Shown here piece by piece: positions 53,603 to 62,685 of a stretch of 64,000 nt of DNA. The translations under genes were made by a program, and so were the position numbers. The stretch is taken from positions 1,798,001 through 1,862,000 of the forward strand of contig QCXZ01000064.1 in assembly GCA_025024175.1 (NCBI GenBank). The letters run 5' to 3'. The stretch is from Rhyzopertha dominica (taxonomy: Eukaryota > Arthropoda > Insecta > Coleoptera > Bostrichidae). Position 1 is the stretch's first letter. Each line of letters begins with the position of its first letter. Below the pieces are notes generated by a model, which saw only the letters and a list, made by a program, of their open reading frames with translations, had not been told where the DNA came from and made no database searches.

Positions 53603-54685
53603 CGAGGCGTGTTTTTTAAGTAAGTACCGTTTTGGAATTAAAAAAAGACGTGCAAAGATATTGTGATAATTTTATCTTATATGAAAGCCTGTACCTTAAT
53701 CTACTTTTCTACATAATTTCCGTGAATATTGAGGCACTTGTCATAACGTGGCACCAGTTTTTGAATACCCTCCTCATAAAATTCTGCCGCCTGGATTGCA
53801 CGACGCAGATTGTTCAATGTCTTACAATAAGACGCTGCATTGATCGTCTCATTACGAGGCAGAAACTCCACTAGCAATACTCCTTTTCTGTCCCAAAAAA
53901 CTGTGCACATGATTTTCCAGGCAGAAGTTGTTTGCTTAAACTTCACTTTTCTGGGTGATGATGAATGTCGCCATTCCATGGATTGTTGTTTCGATTCTGA
54001 TGTGACGTAGGCCATCCATGTTTCGTCACCAGTAACAATTTGGTCTAAAAAATCTTGACCTTCATTGTGGTACCGCTCAAGGAAAGTCAATGCACTGCCT
54101 AAACGTTGGGTTTTGTGCAAATCCGTCAACATTTTCGGAACCCAACGTGAACACAATTTCCGGTAATTCAAGTTCTCGGTCACAATGCGATACAAAACAC
54201 TACGAGAATATTGAGGAAAGCAGTCGCACAATGATGAAATTGTAAAGCGTCTGTTTTCTCTCACCTTTTCGTTCACTTTCTGCACCAAATCTTCATTAAC
54301 AACCAACCGAAGGACGCCCACTCCGTTCTTCATCATGCACATTTGTGAGGCCATCTTTAAATGCTCTCACCCATTTCCTTACCATTCCATCACTCATAAT
54401 GTTTTGTCCGTAAACTTCACAGATCTCACGATGAATATCGATCGGTTTTACGCCTTTAGCACTAAGAAATCGTATAACAGCCCGTACTCCACAATCGGCG
54501 GGACTCACGATTGTCGGAGGCATCTTAAACACTCAGCAAACAACGTATACAATGAAGAATCAAACTGTAATGGCGTCAGTGCGTAAACAAGAGATGTAGG
54601 TAACCAGCGCGCATGCGCAGAACGCCGACCGTAGCGCTGCGGCGGCGGAATCGCAAAACGGTACTTACTTAAAAAACATGCCTCG
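53603..54685 (-). mobile_element. Mariner element, internal-deletion derivative, 1083 bp
   Basis: Both terminal repeats are present. The left reads CGAGGCGTGTTTTTTAAGTA from 53603. The complement of the right end (to 54685) reads CGAGGCATGTTTTTTAAGTA, and both continue into 'AGTACCGTTTTG'. TA flanks both ends (53601-53602; 54686-54687). The transposase gene is on the minus strand and lacks its catalytic centre. Such shortened copies are typical non-autonomous mariner derivatives. Confidence 0.9.
53701..54523 (-). pseudogene. Mariner transposase lacking the second and third catalytic Asp
   Basis: ATG at 54523 (MPPTIVSPADCGVRAVIRFL). In order: paired HTH DNA-binding domain ('DIHREICEVYGQNIMSDGMV', 'HDEERSGRPSV') and the first catalytic motif 'IVTGDETWMAYVTSESKQQS' (~54030). 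Then 'FWDRKGVLLVEFLPRNETIN' (~53880) and 'CKTLNNLRRAIQ', joined directly to the family C-terminus 'AAEFYEEGIQKLVPRYDKCL' ending at 53701. The HDN..PH and SPDLAPxD motifs that belong between are deleted, and the frame is kept across the join. A 4-base GGTT duplication near 54300 shifts the frame after GRPSV. Two-thirds-length and catalytically dead, but the DNA-binding part is nearly whole. Confidence 0.9.
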
Positions 54686-54687
54686 TA

Positions 54688-55521
54688 CATTGATTTGCGA
54701 CTGAAATGGCTTGTAATATAAATATGTACCAATTTGATCATTATTTACTTCCTCTTTTGTCTATTATTGTTTGATGACGTTCAGTCTAAATGGACAATTC
54801 TTGAAACGGTAGCCATGGTTTTATTTATTAATAACTGAAAGTTGCGTTTGCGAAAATTTAAAAGAGCAAAGGACTTACATGCAAACTTAGAAAAAACGTC
54901 GATTGTTGACTGTTCCTTATTATTTTTCGACTAATCCAAGGAACCATATGAAAAGTCATACAAGACATTTAAAGAGTTATGTGAGAAAAAAAACAAAGGA
55001 ACGAAAAATCAAAAGATCCGGCAAGTTTATAGGTAGAGTATTCATTGTTAAAAAGCACAATTTGTGTTCATGACTCGCTTGGTATTTCAACATTAACTGG
55101 TTACCTCAAACGGAAAAATATTAATTATAGACAAAAAAAAGGATAGTGAATTCACTATTCACTAAGAAAAACATTTCCCGGTTCCCAACTGCGGTATCTT
55201 TCAACTTGTATCTGGACGACGTAGTTATACTTATTTGTGGTATAAGCTAAAATAATTGACATTGCTCAGCTGTTTTTTGTATCTTGTTCTTTGTGTTAGG
55301 GATACTTATTATTAATAGAGCGCTACCCAAACAATAAAAAATCTAATCTCATAGCCAGAAACAGTTGAGTTTGAATCTATTCAACAATAGTGTCCGTCTA
55401 TAGCCTCCAAATAAACAAGAAACATTAGAAACAATCGCTCCCTACTCATGTTTCGTCCAAATTAAAGATATAAAAAAGACCTCAAAATACTGCTATTTTG
55501 AAAATCACGACTATTCTTATA
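54688..55521. other. No gene recognised
   Basis: AT-rich sequence without recognisable coding or RNA features. Confidence 0.5.
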
Positions 55522-55523
55522 TA

Positions 55524-56770
55524 CAAGATGTTTCACGAATAATAATGACCCTGACGAAATTAAAAATGCAACCCAAAATAAATTTGCAGAGGTACCATTG
55601 ATAATTGTTCATTGTCTTAAAAAATACTTCAATCTTTTGCTTAAAGTAAATTCGGTATTGTAAAACAAATTTTATTTTTGAAAAATGTTTATTCAACAAC
55701 ATTAATCTAATAAATGCTCAAAATGTCGCCCTCCGCTGTTTTCACAAGCTTGAATTCGTGCCAAAAACGATCTTTTAACATGCATTAACATTTCTGGAGT
55801 GATGGATCTACATGCATCACGCATTGTATTTTCTAAATATTCACTTTCAATTAGTGTTTGGTATACTTGCTCTTTTACTATTCCCCACAGAGAAAAATCC
55901 AAAGGAGTAAGGTCCGGGCTTCTCGGTGGCCAAGGATTAATTGAACCTTTTCCTATCCATCGGTTAGGCAAAACCAAATCAAGATGATTTCGCACTATTC
56001 TATGATAATGCGCAGGTGCCCCATCTTGTTGGAACTATAGATCTTGTCTTACTTGTAAATTTACATTTTGGAGAAGTACCAATAAAAAGTTTCTTAAAAA
56101 ATTTAAATAAGTATTGCCGTTTAAACTATCGCGAAAAAAATAAGGCCAACAATTTGTTTCCCAAATATTCCGCACCAGACATTCGTCGAGTAGATAGCTT
56201 GAAAATGTCATTCTCGAATCCAACGTGGATATTCTTGCGCATAATAATGCATGTTATGTTTGTTAACTCCACCATTATTAGAAAATCTTGCTTCATATGA
56301 AAAGCAAATGTTGTCATAAAATCTCACATTCAAATTTTGGTGTTCCCGAAAAAAGTTACAAAAAGCCAGTCTTTTAGGATAATCCGCCTCCCTTAAGGCC
56401 TGAACCAATTGCAAGTAATACGGATGAAATTGATTGCCTTTAATAATTATTCGGTGTACTGAAGACAGACTAATACCGGTTGCTCTTGAGACTATCCTTT
56501 GACTAATATGACTATTTTCGTCAATCATTTCCAATACTCTAATTTCATTGTCAGGGCCTGTTTCTGTTCTTTTTCTTGACTTTTACAGTGGTGGCCAGTT
56601 TGCCCTTAAAGTTAGTTCAAGTCTCTTGAAAATTGTATCGGCAGGAGCTCTTCTATTTGGAAAACGTCTGTATAAACGGGCAGCAGCGAAAGCATTTTTC
56701 TTGCATTCACCATAAATCAAAATCTTATTTTTAATTTCGTCAGGGTCATTATCATTCGTGAAACATCATG
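55524..56770 (-). mobile_element. DUF4817-type mariner, copy 2, with both ends
   Basis: 1247 bp on the minus strand with terminal inverted repeats of about 45 bases. Left CAAGATGTTTCACGAATAAT from 55524; complement of the right end (to 56770) CATGATGTTTCACGAATGAT. Both continue into 'AATGACCCTGACGAAATTAA'. TA flanks (55522-55523; 56771-56772). Transposase, minus: 'ILIYGECKKNAFAAARLYRQ' directly after the terminal repeat (the leader and start codon are deleted), then 'ATGISLSSVHRII' and 'FSYEARFSNNGG' (first Asp is Tyr). Then 'LNGNTYLNFLRNFL', 'VRNHLDLVLPNRWIGKGSIN', 'SPDLTPLDFSLWG' and 'ENSGGRHFEHLLD'. Same family as 14980 and 60138. Confidence 0.9.
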
Positions 56771-56772
56771 TA

Positions 56773-56879
56773 TAAATTTCAAATAACTGAAAAGTCATCA
56801 ATGTGCTCATTTAACGTCAGTCCAAAATCAAAAACCTGTCCCAAGTTTCGGATATTGATGGTATTACTTTTAGGCAGCT
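56773..56879. other. Spacer
   Basis: Short spacer between the mariner copy and a retroelement tail. Confidence 0.3.
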
Positions 56880-57020
56880 GAACACCATTAATGATGATGA
56901 TGATAATATAAAAAGTACATAAAGTCAAAGTTGAATTTAAGGATTAAACGTTATGGAATTTTGATCCGGTCCAAATTCTGTTAAAGAAACTAAATAATTT
57001 TTATGTAACAATAGTAATTA
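56880..57020 (-). pseudogene. 3' tail of the 62.6 kb-type non-LTR retroelement
   Basis: 'AAAAAGTACATAAAGTCAAAG' and the following ~35 bases match 62845-62900 of the larger copy. They are preceded by a (TGA)n stretch where that copy has (TAA)n. The fragment covers the last codons and 3' UTR of the family in minus orientation, so it is a very short 5'-truncated insertion, or the rest has decayed. Confidence 0.65.
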
Positions 57021-58584
57021 CAATTTGGAAAAAGTAGATCTTTAGGAGGATTTGAAGATGATAACATTTAACCATTTAGCTTCCGGGCCTGACAGGACAA
57101 TTATCTTTGTGTGTTTTAGGAAGTCCATAACATCTTGAAGTTAATACCTAAAAGTTCTTTTAATTTATTTTAAATTTAATTGTTTTATCAGTCTTAGCAG
57201 TTTCGAAATATCTATCGTATAAAAAATTTGAAACTTAATTTACATAATCGTTTTTATTTTATCTAAGATACCCAAATTACATTTGTCTGCTTTTACGCTT
57301 TTATAATCAATATTATTTAATAATTTATTCGCGTCAGATTGCAAATAATGTTTTTTGAGGGGAGGGAATGTTTTTTAATAATGATTTATTAGTTTATTAA
57401 GTTACATAAAACTGCTTCGCAATTCCGGAGACAGCTTGGTCGTCCACGCGTTTCTAGCTTTCAATAGCAAAACCTGTGCCGCCGCTTCCATTGTTGAAAT
57501 AATTTTTTGGCCTGTCATTCGCAATCAGGACGCCATTATCTTCAGCGTTGGCACAACTGGCCCCTTTCAAAACGCAGAAGAAAGTACCGCATGTGAATCA
57601 ATAAAACGGATGAGAGGGCGTTGTTTGCAGTGTTGCTGTTGCAAAATACGCACAATGCGATTTGTTTAAATGAGATGGCCAGGTAGTCAGACGTTGAGGG
57701 AATACTTAAACGCGGCGAAAGCTGAAATGGGTTGCGAAAGCAAAATATAATACTCTTTTTCTGTTGGATAAGTGAAATAAGCTCTTATTAACTGAAATCC
57801 TAGCTTTTCTTAATTTAACTTTAAAAAATAGAAAATAAACTCGTGTATCTCTTATAACGAAAAAAATGCACTTCCGATATGGCGTCATATCTAAAAATTT
57901 AAGTTACAACTAGATTTTGACGAGAAAATTTCGAAATACCCAAGGGAAAAACTATCCTAGTTTCTTAAGCTGAAATTCCAAATATGTTTTGAAAAGAATT
58001 CTCCTCCTCACTCTTCACTCTAATGTCAGAAGTGGAAGCTTTCCACAGTATGATGCCATTGCTTTTCAACACATGGAGTGTGCTACAAAAACAACAATAT
58101 TTGCTGGAGGTTGCTGATTTGGTCCTTTTTTGTATGTTATCGATCATAACATCAAAAAAAATAAGCAAAAACTAGCCTATAAAAAACCGTTACACTACTT
58201 ACTACCTCTATTCACTTTTGATAAACATTGAACTACATAACTGGGAATTATTTTTAGTACGAAAATGGGGATATAGTTAGACTTGCTTCAAATGCACTGC
58301 GCTTTACATTAATATACAGGATGTCCAGTAACGAATGGACCATACATCAACAAAATAACCCAAATTACCTTAGACATTGAGCAATGTTGTCCTTACCAAA
58401 TTAGAGCCTATTATTACCTAATTTGTTAATTTTATGGGTGGGGTTACCTATTTCTTGATTCATCTTTTTTTAGGTTTACAGTATGTTTTATTCCATATAA
58501 TTTTCTCTAAATGGGCACTAACCTATTGGAAAATAAAGGTAATTACTATTATTAATGTAATAATTGTCAATAATCTGTAATCAA
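57021..58584. other. No gene recognised
   Basis: A 77-codon plus frame at 57436-57669 in a GC-richer patch and a minus frame at 57965-58168 are unrecognised. 'TACAGGATGTCCAGTAACG' near 58315 resembles a mariner-type terminal repeat after TA, but no partner end was found. Confidence 0.4.
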
Positions 58585-59415
58585 ATTCAGGATTTCGAAT
58601 AATGGTCTTCCACAAGGATCGCTTCTGCCGCCTATTCCTTTCAACCTTTACATAAGTGACATTGCAGTAACAAAAACAAGAAAATTTGTGCTATTTTCAT
58701 CTCAGCAATCATCAGAAGATAAAACAACTTCAAGTTATGTCAAATAACATAATTCTAAAACATAACTTCTCGACAAAATACCTTGGAGTGACCCCCTAGA
58801 TACGTCTCTCATGTACAAGAAAGATCTAGAAAACATCAGCAACAAATTACAGACTAGAAATAACATACTTCATAAGCTTGCTGGTACAAATTGGGGTGCA
58901 AATGCAAGTGTACTCCGTATTTCTGCAACTGCCTTGTTTTTTCTAGCACTGCTGAGTACTTGGCTTCCAATTCTTTCAAACACTGCTCCTCCGGAGATTC
59001 GCAGACAGTTCGCTACATATAAAGCTTGGCAAAAATATCAATCAGCTCCTAATGAGTTTCTGATTTCCCGAGATCTGCAAGAGCTACCTACAACTCGGCT
59101 AACTTCCAGAAAACCTCTATGGACAGAAGATTTCTTTCGTGCTCCTTACACCATTGAAGATGGATGCTGTTCTGTTTGGCAACTTAAGAAACACGATATT
59201 TTCAATCAACAGCTTATTAACGATCCTACAGAAAAGGTGGCAGAAACTGACCTCCCGAGAAAGCCTTGGGTCGCTCTGAATAAATGGGATCCATCTATCG
59301 AGCCTTCTTCTGAGTGTGGAGAGCTCCTCCATACAATTGAGCGTATTACTGATTTTAATAAGAACATATATACTGATCTGCAGAACCTTCACTGTTCTGT
59401 AGCTTGGTTTACCTA
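58585..59415 (+). pseudogene. Non-LTR retroelement RT/C-terminal region, copy 2
   Basis: Begins at RT motif B: 'NNGLPQGSLLPPIPFNLYIS' (~58603). The catalytic ADD region that should follow is replaced ('KFVLFSSQQSS'). After a gap come the thumb 'TKYLGVTP' (~58770) and a 201-codon frame (58811-59416). That frame holds 'LQTRNNILHKLAGTNWGA', 'PPEIRRQFATYKAWQKYQ' and 'TTRLTSRKPLWTEDF', and ends in a remnant of the Cys/His knuckle ('SSECGELLHTIERI'). Homologous to 24284-25085 but with an internal deletion at ~58955. Dead. Confidence 0.75.
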
Positions 59416-59577
59416 AATATTACCCAATTTGTGACACATTTTCCGACAAGCTGTCAACAACCATTCCACATATGACCAATCACCATCCGCTTTTATGACT
59501 CATTCACTCCCCCTCCCGAAAGTCGGCGTTGGCGCCGCTGGACCGTAGTTCGACAGCGTCCCGCCTGGCGCCCGATG

Positions 59578-59591
59578 GTTGCCATGGCAAC
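59578..59591. promoter_or_regulatory. X-box-like palindrome (RFX site)
   Basis: GTTGCCATGGCAAC is a perfect 14-base palindrome and a textbook RFX-family X-box (half sites GTTGCC and GGCAAC). In animals RFX/DAF-19 sites lie upstream of ciliary genes, which in insects are expressed in sensory neurons and sperm. Confidence 0.6.
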
Positions 59592-59607
59592 GGCATGTTT
59601 TGGCGCG

Positions 59608-59627
59608 TGACGCAACACGTTGCGTCA
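59608..59627. promoter_or_regulatory. Inverted repeat with bZIP half-sites
   Basis: TGACGCAAC, AC, GTTGCGTCA: 9-base perfect arms with a 2-base centre. TGACGCAA is a CRE/C-EBP hybrid-type half-site. Confidence 0.5.
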
Positions 59628-60137
59628 ATATGAGCCGCTTCCTGAATTCATAATCGAATGAGGTGCAATCTACTTCTGCATAGTTTCGCTCTGAACTGCC
59701 GAGCCAAATGTCATTTCGCCGGGAAATATTCCGGATGAAAACCGTAATGGCAAACGACGCTCCATGGAAAAACGACGAACAGGAAAAAAGCGGAACCAGC
59801 TGCAAATACCGGGGTCGGTATCTGAGGCGGGTGAATGCGAAGTTTGAATTCGGAACACGGTGCGGGTGAAAGAGAGAGGTCAAAGTTCAGGCTTTACGGT
59901 AAAAGGGAAAATCGTTGCAGGTAGCTTTCATCCAAAGGCCACCTTTTTGTGTGGTCAGTTATTCAGGTGGTCTATAGAACAACCGTATTATAGCCTACCA
60001 CGTAAAACGCTACAGTATTTCAAAACAAAATTTTAACATAATCTCATAGAACTATAGCTCTTGGATTCCTTATTTTCAAGTACGAGGATCATGTCAAATT
60101 ATAAAAGTCCATCATTGGGACATCACTTAGCTATATA

Positions 60138-61313
60138 CAGGATGTTTCACGAATGATAATGACCCTGACGAAATGAAAAAAGCAACAGAAAATACATTCT
60201 CATAGTCAATGTGGTTATTTTACATAATGGTATTATTTTAAAAATAAATTGGGAATCCATGACGGCTATGCGCTGTGGTTCCTGTCACTGTATTTATTAA
60301 AAGCTAAATGTATTCAAATGATGAAAAAACAGATATGATTTTGATTTATGGCGAATGCAAGAAAAATACTTCCGCTGCTACCCGTTTATACAGACAACGT
60401 TTTCCAAACAGAGAGCTCCTGCCGATACAATTTTCAAGAGACTTGAATTAACTTTAAGGACAAACTGGCCACCACTGAAAAAGTCAAGAGAAAGACCAGC
60501 AACAGGCCCTGACAATGAAATTAGAGTATTGGAAATGATTGACAAAAATCCTCATATCAGTCAAAGGGTAGTCTCAAGAGCAACCGGTATTAGTCTGTCT
60601 TCAGTACCCCGAATAATTAAAGGCAATCAATTTCATCCGTATCACTTGCAGTTGGTTCAGGCCTTAAAGGAGACAGATTTTCCTAAAAGACTGGCTTTTT
60701 GTAACTTTTTTTCGGGAACACCAAAATTTGAATGTGTGATTTTATGACAACATTTGCTTCTCAGATGAAGCAAGATTTTCTAATAGTGGTGGAGTTAACA
60801 AACATAACATGCATTATTATGCGCAAGAAAATCCACGTTGGACATTTTCTACAACTATCTACACGACGAATGTCTAGTGCGGAATATTGGGGGCCTTGTT
60901 GGGCCTTATTTTTTTCGCAATAGTTTAAATGACAATACTTATCTAAAATTTTTAAGAAACATTTTACCGATACTTCTCCAAAATGTAAAATTACAACTAA
61001 GACAAGATCTATCGTTCCAACAAGAAGGGACACCTGCGCATTATCATAGAATAGTGCGAAACCATCTTGATTTGGTTTTGCCTAACCGATGGATAGGAAG
61101 AGGTTTAATTAATCATTGGCCACCGAGAAGCCCGGACTTTACGCCTTTGGATTTTTTTCTGTGGGGAATGGTAAAAGAGCAAGTATACCAAACACCAATT
61201 GAAAGTGTAGAACATTAAGAAAATAAAATACGTGATGCATGTAGATCCATCACTCCCGAAATGTTAATGCATGTTAAAAGATCGTTTTGGGCACGAATTC
61301 AAGCTTGTGAAAA
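60138..61313 (+). mobile_element. DUF4817-type mariner, copy 3, right end missing
   Basis: The left terminal repeat CAGGATGTTTCACGAATG follows a TA (60136-60137). The transposase starts at ATG 60309. It reads 'IYGECKKNTSAATRLYRQ', 'ATGISLSSVPRIIKGNQF', 'FSDEARFSNSGG' (~60755, in a shifted frame), 'RQDLSFQQEGTPAHYHRIVR' (second Asp is Glu) and 'PPRSPDFTPLDFFLWG' (third Asp kept). There is a stop after 'ESVEH', then 'MLMHVKRSFWARIQACEK', where homology ends at 61313. Frameshifts near 60410, 60715 and 60850. The right end has been replaced by a retroelement fragment. Confidence 0.85.
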
Positions 61314-61479
61314 GTTGTGTAGAATTTTCTCGTATGTGTTTTGCAAATGTATGGAACTGATACTGCGTTTGGTTTTCTTTTTTTTTGTTATGAATATGTT
61401 GATCTACATTACTTTATTATTGCGATTATGTCTACATTGTAGTAGTTTATAGGAAGAAAGAAACTTTTTTAATATTTTT
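61314..61479. other. Junction, probably 5' part of the next retroelement
   Basis: Pyrimidine-rich sequence between the broken mariner and the endonuclease fragment. No frame recognised. Confidence 0.3.
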
Positions 61480-61880
61480 TTTTTGTTAGTTATGCCTCCC
61501 TTTTGGATACCGCACCTGAAAGTTCGTTCAATTTTAAGTCAGTTGGATAGCTTCAGGGGTTTTTTGCTCGGATTAGATTTGATCATTTCTGAAATTTGGT
61601 TAAATGAAAGCACTGAAACAAGAGTACATATGCAAGGCTGTAACTTTAACACCAGGAGCCGAAAAGCGAGGGGAAGAAGTCTTTGTATATTTGTTAGGGA
61701 AAACGATAATTGTGCTTTGCTCACTAGTAACGCAAACAATCGAAACAATTGTTTCCAAGTCATTTACGAAAATTGAAAAGCACATGACGGACTAGATAGT
61801 GATAGAATTTTTTTAGCAAGTAACATACAAAAGCGTAATCAAACTTTTTGTTAATCTTTGTCTACAACAAAGTGTACACA
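61480..61880 (+). pseudogene. AP-endonuclease fragment of a CR1/Jockey-like retroelement
   Basis: The plus strand reads 'LKVRSILSQLDSFRGFLLGL', 'DLIISEIWLNESTETRVHMQ' and 'CNFNTRSRKARG', then 'CIFVRENDNCALLTSNANN'. This is the N-terminal half of the APE-type endonuclease of non-LTR elements: the NVRS block, the [ST]ExWL motif with its catalytic Glu (here SEIWL), and the GG-V block, where GGG is altered. It ends within a few hundred bases, and the RT is not attached. Confidence 0.75.
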
Positions 61881-62648
61881 TACTACTGCCACTTTCGCTT
61901 CCTGATTCTCACAATATTTGTAATTGTCACAAAGATTAAACCCGCCTCTCCGAACAATGAACCATAAAGTTAAAATTTTAATATCAAAATAACGGGTCGT
62001 ATTTACGAACTCCAATTAGAGTTCATTGGCCACTATTTGTGCAATTGATTACTATTTAGTGTAAGTACACACTGTTTGGTGATTAATATTTGTACCCTCG
62101 TGTAAACACGCACGCATTAGCTCAATATTTTAGTTTTTAGCNCGAGGCNGCTACCGAATATTGTTAGATCAAATTACACCGCTGCGTTGTGCGATTTATG
62201 GTTAATTTTTCGTGTGCTGCCATGCTCTGACAGCACGCAGTGTAATTCGGGATTGCAGGTTCAATGACACATAATGTGACGTAAGCTGTATTCGTGTGTA
62301 TGCAGTACATAATGTTTTAACGCTTGAACGCACGAACAGGTGATTAACACCAGTCAAATATTGATAACAGAATGATGAGCTGAAATATCCTGCATGCAGT
62401 GACCATTAATGGACACTAATAATGAATCGTGGTCAATTTTTAACTGCACAATCACGTAATTAGAAAATATGGATCTTTCTGCTATGTATACTGACAGGAG
62501 ATGGTTCAAAGCTAATACTAACAAAGATACAGATGAGTTTCGAAAACCTAATCAATACTAATCGAATCTTCGAACGAATAAGTGCATATTTTACAAGATG
62601 TGGCGACCATGGCGTTGAACAAGTGAATCCCACTGAAAATCCGGAAGT
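61881..62648. other. No gene recognised
   Basis: AT-rich with two ambiguous bases near 62142-62149. Nothing recognised. Confidence 0.5.
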
Positions 62649-62649
62649 G

Positions 62650-62682
<33 letters not shown>
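62649..62682. repeat. (TAA)n microsatellite, retroelement tail
   Basis: Eleven or so TAA units at the 3' end of the minus-strand retroelement. Confidence 0.9.

Positions 62683-62685
<3 letters not shown>

Larger units (their letters stand above)
59500..59900. promoter_or_regulatory. CpG-rich promoter/enhancer candidate
   Basis: Third CpG-rich island of the window. It contains an RFX X-box palindrome and a bZIP-type inverted repeat 16 bases apart. No TATA box; direction unknown. Inferred to be the promoter of an unseen host gene or an enhancer. Confidence 0.4.
59416..60137. other. Intergenic region containing a CpG-rich regulatory candidate
   Basis: The central part is listed separately (59500-59900). 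The remainder is AT-rich without features. A 127-codon minus frame (59500-59883) runs through the CpG-rich part and may be chance in GC-rich DNA. Confidence 0.4.

Noticed and set aside
58315..58345. Terminal repeat of another mariner
   Set aside because: CAGGATGTCC after TA is suggestive, but I found no inverted partner or transposase linked to it.
59500..59883. 127-codon minus frame in the CpG-rich island as a coding exon
   Set aside because: It overlaps dense palindromic sites and other open frames and shows no domain. Regulatory DNA is the simpler reading.
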